From Gnetum montanum (Eukaryota; Streptophyta; Gnetopsida; Gnetales; Gnetaceae), in NCBI GenBank assembly GCA_015680685.1, contig MNCI01001310.1, positions 239,906-303,905 on the forward strand: DNA of 64,000 nucleotides, given 5' to 3'. Made by a program: the position numbers and the translations under genes. Positions 54,690 to 64,000 of this stretch are shown here, one piece after another. Each line of letters starts with the position of its first letter. Positions within the stretch are counted from its first letter, which is position 1. The notes beneath the pieces are model-generated. The model saw only the letters and a list, made by a program, of their open reading frames with translations, was not told the origin of the DNA and did not search any database.

Positions 54690-56006
54690 TGTTCTAGAAT
54701 CTTTATGGTAGCAGCTATTATAAGAGGCTCATCTAAGCAAGTTTCAAGTGCACCTAAGTAGCTCTTAAAGACAGTCTATTGGTGGCCTACTCTAAAGATG
54801 CAAGTTGAAGAGTTCATGAGGAAGGGCTTAGTCTATTAGCAAGTCAAGATTGAGCATCAACAACCTAGTGGTTATTTCCACCCTCATTCCATTTTTCAAT
54901 GAAATTGGATTGTAATCAATATGAACTTCATTACCAAGTTATCTCATATAGGAGTGGGAAGGATGCTATCTTGCTAATTATAGACTTGTTAACCAAGTTT
55001 ACTTGTTCGCTTTGAAGACTACTCCTAGTGTTAAGGATATAGCCTATCACTTTTTGGTAGAGATTTTGTGGTTGCATGGTGTCCCAATAAATATTGTCTT
55101 TAACTAAGATGTCAAGTTTGTCTCTCAATTTTAGCATGCCTTTTAGAGCACATTGGGTATAAAGTTTAATCTAAATTTGGTATATCATCCTCAAATAAAT
55201 GGATCCATGGAGAGGGTGTACCAAGTGCTAAAGATCATGCTTAAAGCATATGTACTTTAGTACCTAGACAATTGGGATAGCCTATTACCATTGGCAAAGA
55301 TTGCCTACAATAATAGTTGTGGCAAAGATTGCCTACAACAATAGCTATCATGCAAGTTTGTGTGTAGGCCCATATGAAGTTCTATTTGGTAGAGCATATA
55401 GGACATCTCTTTTCTAAAATTTGATTTAGGATTGTTTATATCTTGGTACTAACTTGGTTATGTGGATCACAAAACAAGTCAAGGCTATTCAAGAGTGGGC
55501 AAGGATAGCTTAGGATTAGCATGTCTTTTACACTACCTATAGGAGGAGGTTATTGGAGTTTTTATAGGTGACTGGATATTTCTCCTTATCTCTTCTCTAA
55601 GTGGCTTAATGCACTTTGACAAGAAAGGCAAGCTTACTTCAAGGCTCATTGTTCCTTTCAAGGAGTTAAAGTGAATAAGTAAGATGGCATATCTAGTAGG
55701 TTTGACACATTTTCTTTCTATCATTTATGACATGTTTCACATCTCGATTTTATGAAGGTATGTTCTAGATGATAGTCACATGATATATTGATCTAAAATT
55801 TAGCTTTAGGATAATGCTTTGTATGTTACACAACTAGTTTGGATCTTAAATCAAGCAGAGCATAGGCTACATAACAAAGTAGTAACTATGGTGAAGATAC
55901 TTTAGAGTTGTCAAATTTCTTAGGATGTGACATGGAAGCTTGAGATAGAAGTTCATTCTACCTACCCTGAGATCTTCTAGATGAAAAACTCTAAATTGGA
56001 GGAGGA
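54690..56006 (+). pseudogene. Chromovirus (Del/Tekay-type Ty3/gypsy) integrase and chromodomain remnant
   Basis: Decayed but ordered: EFMRKGLVY-QVKIEHQQPSG (zinc-finger tail of integrase), NMNFITKLS (usual MDFITGLP), ALKTTPSVKDIAYHFLVEIL with WLHGVPINIVFN, NLVYHPQINGSMERVYQVLK (usual YHPQTDGQSER-NQ-LE), KWLNALRQ, then KGKLTSRLIVPFKELK (GPY/F-like) and ILNQAEHRLHNKVVTMVKIL with TWKLEIEVHSTYPEIF at 55840-55980, the second half of a chromodomain. Such elements target heterochromatin marks. Many stops. RT is not seen because the left end is lost in AT-rich DNA. Confidence 0.75.
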
Positions 56007-57694
56007 TGTAAAATCCCACTTTTTTATTCTTTTCTATTTGTTATGATTAAGAAAATTTCCTTGATAGATGGTTGATACATCATACTAGAATGTGGTCTAT
56101 GTGCTTGAGATTTGGTATAGTTATGGGCTTATGCGTCTTTGTTTACATAGTGTTGGACCCCTATGCTAGCATGTTATATGATTTATGCTTTATTATATTT
56201 ATGCATTAATTTGGTTGAATGAATGATAGGTACCATGGATGTGGTTGTGGCTTAAGGGTATCACTTCGATAAGTACTTGGTGTATGCTTGCTTATCACAT
56301 GCTTATGCTTTGTTATAGAATTTTGAATTATTAATTTGAATTTTTGATTAGTTTAGCATAGTAAATTATATGCTTGCATATATTATATCTTTTAAGAATA
56401 ATATTTTATTAGTGGGTATTTCTTGATTTACTAGATAAGAGATTTAATCATATTTTATATGCATAGATTAGTTTGGGTATCTTTCTAGGTTTTATGTTTA
56501 AATGCATGCTATGATTGTTAGTTGTATGGATTATTGTTATGTCATTTATGTTCTTCTTATTAGTAGGTAATGAGCAGCGAGTATACCCTATGTCCAACCA
56601 TACGAATCACTACCTTTCACTAAGTAATCTAGTCAAATTCTATAGACTTTAACTCTCTAAGTACTCTAGGTTCTAGGAAGTGAATCTAACTATTGCAATC
56701 ATTGTCTTCTCAGTTCCACTTGTGAATTGCAAGTGTATGGTTAAGTGTAACTAAAGCATATAATTTTTATCATTTTGTCTTTTATGGTTTAATTGACTTA
56801 AGTGCTACAAACAAAGTAAATTTAATGTGTAATTAATCTAATTAATTTAGTAACTAATGAACACTTAACTAATCCTAACATAGGCATCCATTGACACTTT
56901 CCGTACACATCTTGAACACGTTATAGCACCACTAGGTTACCAAGCATTAAGCACTACTAAGGTTTCCAAGTACTAAATATATTCTTGAAGTGGTCGTGCT
57001 TATGTTTGCTATTTAGTCGATATTAATTGCTTAGTTAAAATTCATTAAAGGAGATTGCATGAATATTAAAATAAAGCATTAATATATTTCAAGTGCTGCA
57101 AGGTTTGATTAGAAAAGCTCGTCTTTATTACCATTCACATTATCATGCTTAGGTACATCAGTGTTCGAATAATGATCCTTACACTTCCTTAACTCCTATT
57201 ACAAGTAGTCAAAAAATATTTTAACTCTAGAGAAAATAAATTGCAAGATCTTCACTTTGAATTGGGAATGGAATCCCTAAATTATGCACCCAAGTGTTGT
57301 ATTTATAGGTAGGCACACATCCTGCGATATCGAATATCTGATAATGTAGCTTGTTATTTGATATTGAGGCCTAAAAAATGATTCATTAGTAGGATATGAT
57401 AACATGGTTAGTAATAGTATGTATTATTTATTTAGATTTGTATTTTATACTATGCTAATAATTTTGTTATGTGGTTAGTGGCTTAAATGGCTAGTTACTA
57501 ATTACCATGTGTTATTATTAAACTTGTTAGAGGGGTTTGATATTAATTACAATAGAATAATGTTACAATTGATAATAGTGGAAAGTGGGTTAGGATTTAG
57601 AAATTTAGTATTAATTATGTTCATTTTATTTTTGTATTTTGATATGCATTAATAAGATTACAAAGTTAGTATAGTTTTTTTGTCTATGTTATGT
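56007..57694 (+). mobile_element. Probable 3' LTR of the chromovirus, split by solo LTR I
   Basis: GGAGGAGGA (purine tract) is followed at 56007 by TGTAAAATCCCACTTT, the usual TGTAA-ATCCC opening of Del/Tekay LTRs. It continues to 56562 and, after solo LTR I and its GTAGG duplication, from 57394 to about 57694, where a fragment of another LTR begins. The right end is uncertain. Confidence 0.6.
56568..57388 (-). mobile_element. Solo LTR I, Athila-like
   Basis: 821 bp. On minus it starts TAATGAATCA (TG decayed to TA) and ends CTGCTCATTA (forward start TAATGAGCAG). Duplication GTAGG on both sides (56563-56567 and 57389-57393). TATA box CTATAAATACAAC near 57296-57308; one CGATATCG palindrome near 57323-57333; TCGAATAATGATC signal near 57165. 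A solo LTR with matched duplication is the trace of LTR-LTR recombination. Confidence 0.9.
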
Positions 57695-57784
57695 AAACCT
57701 ACACGATATCATATCCAAGCTACGATATTGCATACCTAATATTATGTACCCAATATCAGGGCCTGGCAAACTGCCATTCATCAG
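57695..57784 (-). mobile_element. U3 fragment of an Athila-like LTR
   Basis: On minus from 57784: TGATGAATGGCAGTTTGCC, then CCTGATATTGGG, AATATTAGG, CAATATCGTAG and GATATGATATCGTG palindrome-like units. It breaks off before any TATA box. GTAGG lies directly at its outer side (57785-57789). Confidence 0.65.
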
Positions 57785-58330
57785 TAGGTTTCAAAGATAT
57801 TACATAGGCCAAAGAGCATCTTCTTGTATGTGAAAGTTTTCCAAGGACTTATGAACATTGTTTTGACATGTTCTTTTAGAGAAATTTGTATTTGATTATA
57901 CACACTATACTCATCCAAAAAAAATGTAATAGTTATGCCTTGAAATTATGTCCAACACTTTGTCCACAAATGACAATGAAAAATGATCCTTGCACATAGC
58001 CATGCTTAATAACCTAAAGTGTATACAGACACTTCATTGTTCACCTTTCTTTGGTATAATAACAAGTGGGCTTACCCATTCACTATCTACCACCAAATAG
58101 ATGAACCTTTCCTTGAGAAGTTTTTGAAATTTATTTTTAACAACTTATTTCAATTTTGGATTTAATCTCCTTTGTAGTTGCCTCTTGGGTTTGATAGTGG
58201 AGTTTGTGTAGATTCAATGTTGACATATGCATGGATCTATTCCTATTAATTCATCATATGAGCAAGAAAAGGTTGTTGACCATTTGTTAACTATCTTTAA
58301 CAACTTTTCCTTTCATTCTTTAGTGAGCTA
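57785..58330 (-). pseudogene. Reverse transcriptase N-terminal half, element G
   Basis: Minus: KFQKLLKERFIYLVVDSEWV with SPLVIIPKKGE, then after a frame change KDHFSLSFVDKVLDIISRHN and YNQIQISLKEHVKTMF, then LFGLCNIFETY where the sequence is cut. Same blocks as 36911-37309 of E. Confidence 0.8.
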
Positions 58331-58639
58331 GGCATTGATGATTACTAACTTCCCATTATCTAGGAATACATATTCTAGAGATGCCGGTAAGGATTTTAGT
58401 ACTTAGGGCTTTTATTTAGAAGTATTAGAAATTTTCAGCTCTCCCTAATTCATTTTTGCATCTTTTCTGTATTCTTCTTCGAAAAGTTAGATTTGGATTT
58501 GCTCTATCTCGTCCATCTTATTTATATAAGTACTTGTGAGGATTTTAGCTAGTTCCATGAATATTGTAGAACTAGAGCTATCATCTGTGGTCAACCATTA
58601 GGTAACTTATTATTTTGTGACTGCTACATATAGGCCTCT

Positions 58640-59035
58640 ATTTTTTACACATAATGCTACCCTATGTCACTATACGTGATGCATGAAACCCTCTTCTCCT
58701 CAATCTTGCCAAATTTATTTTCCTTTGAAATTCTATGGAGAGGTCTCTAATCCCTAACTTAGCATTAATTGTACATAGTCAAGCCCTTCCCATGATAATT
58801 GGAAAGTTCCCTTTGTAGTTGTCCACATGAATAACTAGGAAGTTTGCTAGATATGATCATTCGTACACAGTACTCACAATATCCTTCATCGATCCCAATG
58901 GAATTGTGATGGATTGGTTAGCAAGCTCTAACTTGATGTTACAATTCTTAAGTAAAGGCAAGTTCCAAGTTTTGTACATTTCTTGAGAAATTAAGCTCAC
59001 ACTAGGACTTGAGTCTAATAGAGCCTTGCATGCAT
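58640..59035 (-). pseudogene. Aspartic protease of element G
   Basis: CKALLDSSPSVSLISQEMYK (DSG changed to DSS), NCNIKLELANQSITIPLGSM, SYLANFLVIHVDNYKGNFP, IIMGRA. Matches D and E in order. Confidence 0.8.
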
Positions 59036-59599
59036 CATTTCCTACAATCTATAAATAAATTAGAGGACTCCCAACATTAGTTCTTGTTTTGGAAAGGTAT
59101 TTTACCTTTATCTAGTCTATGATTGCATGGGTCAACATGATAGTGTGTACATTTTGTGATCTTTGGTTTGAAGGTAGCTTGGTGAACATCTTTGGAGCAA
59201 TTTGAGAAGGATTCGCAACCACATATGGCTTTGAGGGTTAAGGAAGACTGTTGAGTCTAAAGAAACCCCTTTTTCTATGACTTATGCTCATAACCACTTA
59301 AGTTGTTGTCCCATTGCAAATTTACGGCCCACATGACATTGCATTACTAAGGCTATAACATTATCTCACTTTGCATAGGTAGTGCAGATGGAAAATGAGT
59401 GGAGGTGTGAGGTGCAGAGTATTATTATGAATAATGAGGAGTATAAGCAAAAGGAGATTTAGCTCATGGAGTGGTAGGGTTGTGATATTTAGGGGAATCA
59501 TAGTGATGAGAAGAAGTGTGGCCTATGGAGCTAGTTGGAGACATAGGTTATTGGATAGAGTATTCATATGGGTTAAGTTAGCGGTAAGGATAATGTTGC

Positions 59600-61683
59600 C
59601 TTAGCGGTGGCAACCCTCACGACTATGGATTTTGCCATTAATGATAATAGTATTGAGGTTGTAACAACATTCCACTTGGATAGTATTGTTGCTAGTGGAA
59701 TTGTTATATATAATTTCTTTATAGGTAAGGCAATCTCTTAGGTGGTTGCCTTCTAGCAAGCTTTGGATCCAAGGCATGAATCCTAGATTCTTGCAAGTAT
59801 GAAAGTATTGGGCAATGTCCCTTGGGATATTTATATTGGCAGATTTCATACCCTTTATCTTTTGTTTTAAAATCTACAACATTATCAACTTCTACAGCCT
59901 TACCTTTCTATTGATGGTAGTTCTTTACTACATCCTTTCTTCTCCTTCTATCTTTATCTTTATTTCCCTACTCCATTTTCTCCTTCAAAATTTTTATAGT
60001 ATGGAACTTCTCTTCTAAGGAGTCCCACATTTTATTCACCTTAGCTAATATCTTTGTGACAAATTTTTGAATCAGAACAGTTTTTCTTTATACAATCTCT
60101 TCTAGTGGTGCTTCCTCCTTAGGATCCAAGAGACATATCTCCCTTTTACGAATAGAAGGATCTCTATTATACTCCTCTACACTTTCTTTCTTTCTTAGTT
60201 CTCCTTCTTCTTTTGTTCCTTGATCAATGAGCCTTTGTATTTGATGGGCTCTCATTTCTAATGATCTCCCTTAGGCATAAACCCAAAAAGTCTCTTTAGT
60301 TTTATTTGTGAGTCCATCTATCATATGATGAAGCTACTCCATTTGAGAGAAACCATGGCTTGGACATCAATGTAAAAGAGAATAGTAACTCCCCAAGGCT
60401 ACATCAAGGGATTCATGTTTATCTTATTTTCATTCTTAAATTTGTTTCCTCAAGTTGAACACCTTGGAGTACGTTTGATATTTATCATTGAACAACTCTA
60501 GAATTGTACTTCATCTACAAATAAATTTCAGCTCGAAAGAACAGTACCAACTTTCAACTTCTTTAATGAGTATCATAGGAAACAATTTGAGCTTTTGCCA
60601 TTCATTCTTGATGTTTTGTAAGGCACAAGCATCATGGAAGGCTTGGAAGTGATGTTGTGGATCAACATTGTAACCTCCTTCAAACTTAGGGATGTTATTC
60701 ATGTCAAAACATTTGATCCGACTATTCCTTTGATGTCTAGTGGAAATATGAACTACCTCTAAGATGTTTATCATGCTTCTAATAACAAGTAGTGGTTTAT
60801 CATAATCATCATATTCATGATGGCTCCTATCATGGTCATGTCTCCTATGATGTGGCCTACTATGGCTTTTCTCCTAATGATGTTCCTCCTCTTTTTGTTG
60901 TTGTCTATGTTCCCTTCTCCCATTCCTATAATGGGGTCTTCTGTCATCTTCACCTTGGTCTCAATCATTCCTTTTTTGGTTTTTGTCACGCTCCCCTTTG
61001 TTAGAGCTTGACAATGAAAAGGATAATGAGGATAGAGAACTAGGAGAGCTATGTTGTCTTATCCTTCTTCTTTGGTCCCTTAGTTGTTTTTTTGGTGAAT
61101 GGTTGGAGGACCTTGGTCTTGAGGTTCCCTTAGTTTTGGAATAAGTCCTTTCCTTACCTTGGTTGCTTGCCAAGGTTAAATGTAATCATTGATGAGTTAT
61201 ATTATGCTCATTGAAGGGAGGAGGACCCTAGCACTATGATCACCCTAATGGAAGTTTAGTGTCCTCCTTCTCTGATTGTGAGGTTAGTTAGATTGGGACC
61301 TTCTTGCTCTTAGGGGGTTCATGGCAAGCCTCCATGAATTTATCTTTTCTAAGTTTGTCTTTTGTTAACTAATAGTATATGAAAAGGTGTTCCTTCACTT
61401 GGTATTTTGGGATTTCTAGTTCAAGCCCTAGCCTCATTAGTACTGCCATGAATAGTGAGTGAACAGCACGATTGAAAGGTAACACAACAGTATCCTCCAA
61501 GTCTCTCTAGTATAGTTGCTCATCTTGGTGATGGATGAAAGTGAAATCTAGATAAAAAGGCTCAGGTTGAGTATAGACAACCTTCAATTATTGAGGTATC
61601 TCATCAGCATTTTTCTTGGTTTTGTCATATTGCTTGTTAAGATTATCAACAAGTGGAGAATCAACGTTGTGAGAGGAAGACAT
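59600..61683 (-). pseudogene. gag of element G
   Basis: Start at 61681-61683, MSSSHNVDSPLVDNL. Low-complexity Ser/Lys/Arg region (61173-60961), then the gag domain (60774-60300): INILEVVHISTRHQRNSRIK, FDMNNIPKFEGGYNVD, ACALQNIKNEWQKLKLFPMI, then LYNDKYQTYSK-like and MIDGLTNKTKETFWVYA blocks; Cys/His segment YEICQYKYPKGHCPILSYLQ (59849-59790). Tail rich in Tyr/Pro. About thirty stops. Confidence 0.85.
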
Positions 61684-61813
61684 TTTTAGTTTATTCTTTT
61701 ATAGTGTGCCTTAAATAAAATATTTTTTTTAAAGGATGATTCTTTATACTCCTACAATGACCTTTGTATGATTTCATTGTTTAAAATATTCAACGTACAT
61801 AACTAAAAGACAA

Positions 61814-61831
61814 TCCCTAGCAATAATGCCA
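61814..61831 (-). other. Primer binding site (tRNA-Asp), element G
   Basis: Minus TGGCATTATTGCTAGGGA: six differences from the tRNA-Asp complement, all C-to-T or G-to-A. Confidence 0.75.
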
Positions 61832-61832
61832 A

Positions 61833-62673
61833 TGATGAGCAACAAGTAGTCCCTATGCTCAACCATACGAATCATAAGCATATCTACACGATCTAGTTGA
61901 ATTTTGTTGACTCCTTCTACCTAAGTGACTTTCGTCCTAAATAATCAAACATGAGGTTAATGGTCATTGTCTTCCCAATCATCACTTGTGTTAATTTAGT
62001 TTGTATGACTAAGTGTGATCGAGGTGTAAGATATTTTTATTTATAATTTTATAATTTTTTATCTTTAAAAGTATTACGAGAAGAAGTAATTGAAATATTG
62101 AACTCTAACTAATTAATCGCTAAACTAAACTATTCTAAACATAGAGTATATGTTCCCACTTTTCGTACATATCTTGAACTTATACTAACACTACTGGGTT
62201 ACTAAGTATTTACCACTGGGTGTACTAAATATTCACTATTGGGATTACAAAACGTTAGTAACATGCTCGAAGTGGTCATACTCACGTTACTACGAAATAA
62301 AATATTAAATGCCTAATTATAGGAAAGTAAAATGCATGTAATGTAAGATGCTTATAAGTAAACTAAATGCTAATCCAAGTGTTGCAATGAGAGAAGAAAT
62401 CTTGATTTTGTTTCAGTTATGTAATAGTGTCTAGTTACATCTTGCCCTCGAATAAGACTCCATACAATTAATTCCATGCATGTTGCAGGCACTTAGAGGA
62501 AAATTTCACAAAGTCCTACAAAAGAAAATTGCAAGAGCTTCACTAGGAGAATGACCAAAGGTGCCATAAATGTAGTGTGCATTTATATAAGCTTAGGGAG
62601 GATTCATGTTGATGCATATGCACCAACACATCTAAGGATGCGTCGATGCAGTGAACTTATTCAAACTTCATCA
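61833..62673 (-). repeat. 5' LTR of element G
   Basis: 841 bp; starts on minus TGATGAAGTTTGAATAAG, ends TTGCTCATCA. Its U3 uses another palindrome set: GCATCGACGCATCC and GGTGCATATGCATCAAC, with no GATATC. TATA-like CTTATATAAATGC at about 62580-62593; CGAATAAGA signal near 62450. Confidence 0.85.
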
Positions 62674-62990
62674 CATATGTGTGTGGCGTGTGTGTGGGGG
62701 TGTGTGTAGAGGACACCAAAATAATAGTAATAACAATAGCAAAGCATTTCTTAGTTTGCAAACTATAAGCTTGAATCTAATGGATATGTTGAAATACCAT
62801 AATAAGGACAATAACATGAACTTTATTTAATTAGAAAGCATAAAATGAGCAAAAAAGATGAGTTGGGAGAGGCCACCGTCTTCCTTAGTAAATTGTAATT
62901 ACTAGGTACCAGTCTATGTATATTAACAATGCTTACGTGTCCCTAAATCCTACCTTTGGCTATCTAAAAAACATTTTTAGTCTTACCTAT
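62674..62990. other. Short spacer with GT-rich run
   Basis: (GT)n-like tract interrupted by GGCG and GGGG at 62676-62713. Nothing else recognised; bases 62986-62990 (CCTAT) would be the left target duplication of LTR J. Confidence 0.5.
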
Positions 62991-64000
62991 TGATGAGACA
63001 TGATATGCACAAGCCGCGATATCGAGGCCGCTGCGATATCGCGTCGTCCCTTGTGATATCATGTATGTGATATCGCGGTCCGTCGCCAAATCTATAAATA
63101 AGAGGCGGCACTCCCCTCATTTCTAATCATAGGCTAGAAGTAGCGAAGCTCTGGCAGATTGATCACCCCAGAGATAGAATATTTTCCATGTGCCCGCAGT
63201 AGGAGTCCCCCAAGTAAACGGTTCTTTATTCGAGTAGCTTTGTACCTGAACGCAAGTTGTGTACAGAAATAAAGACGAGCTTTGTGGATAAACCTTGTAG
63301 TACATGGATAGGTTTATTTAATGTTATTTATTGCTTTCCTAGTAACGTGGCATGAGTATGACTTGGTTACGAGCATTGACGAATGTGTACGGCTAGCCAA
63401 GGAATCGGCTACTCATCGCGATTAGATTCTCTCACCCTTATCTCCTAGAATATGGGACAAGTACAACTTGATTACGAGCATCTACAGATGTGTACGGCTA
63501 GTCAAGGAATTGGCTGCTTGTCACACTTAGGCTAGTTAGGTGCCTTAGTATGACCGCTTCGAGCACGTGCGTTACGTGTGGTAATCCTAGTAACGATTAG
63601 CGTTTGGTAGCCATAGTTGCACAGTTCAGGGTGTGTACGGCAAGTGGGAACGGATGCTGACGCTAGGACTTAGCGCTGTAGTTAGAGTTAGTTTTATTCT
63701 CTCAACCCTTCACCCTTTGGCATAGGAGATAAACTTGAAAACACGAAAAAAATCATATACCTCGGACTTACTTAACCATACACCATGACAACAACAAGTA
63801 AGTCTGGGAAGACAACGATTAATTAACCCCAAGTGTTCCTTGTGGCGTTTAGGCATTTAGTCTGCGGAGTTCGACCGGATCGTGTGTGCTACGCTCGTTT
63901 CGTATGGTTGAGTGTACGGCAATAAAGACGAGCTTTGTGGATAAACCTTGTAGTACATGGATAGGTTTATTTAATGTTATTTATTACTTTCCTAGTAACG
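62991..64000 (+). mobile_element. LTR J, Athila-like, with internal tandem duplication, cut by window end
   Basis: Start TGATGAGACATG; palindrome array 63013-63080 (GCGATATCG, GCGATATCGCG, GTGATATCATG, GTGATATCGCG); TATA box TCTATAAATAAG at 63091-63102; AAATAAAGACGAGC signal near 63268. The terminal '...GGTTGAGTGTA' near 63917 should be followed by GGGGTACC-GCCACTCATCA, but instead the sequence jumps back to a copy of 63270-63350, nearly identical for about 80 bases to the window end. The 3' terminus is thus outside the window. Confidence 0.85.

Larger units (their letters stand above)
57785..62673 (-). mobile_element. Element G: 5' part of an old E-like Ty3/gypsy element
   Basis: Order on minus: 5' LTR (61833-62673), primer site (61814-61831), gag (59600-61683), protease (58640-59035), RT (57785-58330). 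The RT stops inside the FGLCN-TF block at 57785, where an LTR fragment is joined, so RNase H, integrase and 3' LTR are gone from the window. Heavily mutated; the primer site has six transitions, the most of any copy. Confidence 0.85.

Overview
This is plant nuclear DNA made almost entirely of old, nested LTR retrotransposons. The clues are tRNA-Asp and initiator-Met primer sites, TTTAGGG telomere-type repeats, a plant lipid-transfer protein, and endogenous plant pararetrovirus sequence. The density of decayed elements and the sparse genes suggest a very large seed-plant genome. A gymnosperm is my best guess, but this is inference. Only one ordinary host gene with an intact frame is visible: a secreted eight-cysteine lipid-transfer protein at 19501-19965 (minus).

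Layout. 1-863: LTR A (minus, cut by the window edge). 864-17399: a decayed Ty1/copia element on minus, split by (i) an inverted pararetrovirus insert at about 2230-5748 that holds an LTR fragment and a telomeric repeat, and (ii) element C (6997-15684, TSD GTTTT). 17400-22767: the only non-LTR stretch, with a candidate small DNA transposon (18004-19260), the lipid-transfer gene, AT-rich DNA and a decayed LINE endonuclease. 22773-32300: element D (minus, TSD ATACC), a gag-protease element without RT/RNase H/integrase, whose 5' LTR holds a separate long LTR-like insert (28756-31564). 32432-42192: element E (plus, TSD CCCCA), the only copy with recognisable gag-pro-RT-RH-IN. 45196-53991: element F (plus, TSD CATGT), sister of C. 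54690-57694: a chromodomain Ty3/gypsy remnant carrying solo LTR I (56568-57388, TSD GTAGG). 57785-62673: element G (minus, gag-pro-partial RT). 62991-64000: LTR J (plus), with an internal tandem duplication.

Elements A, C, D, E, F, G, I and J belong to one superfamily of Ty3/gypsy elements (Athila/Tat-like by the tRNA-Asp primer site). Their LTRs end TGATGA...CTCATCA. E keeps the pol domains. D is an E-like copy with pol deleted. C and F have gag but no protease or pol, and carry instead a second gene (ORF2, about 930 codons, coiled-coil rich) behind an internal promoter that copies the design of the LTR promoter: an array of GATATC-centred palindromes followed by a TATA box. C and F could therefore only have moved using enzymes supplied by E-like relatives.

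The most interesting features are the ORF2/internal-promoter module, the changing palindrome arrays next to the LTR TATA boxes, noncoding blocks conserved across four elements, and the inverted pararetrovirus insert with a telomeric repeat at an internal junction. All retroelement genes here carry stops or frameshifts, so they are annotated as pseudogenes.
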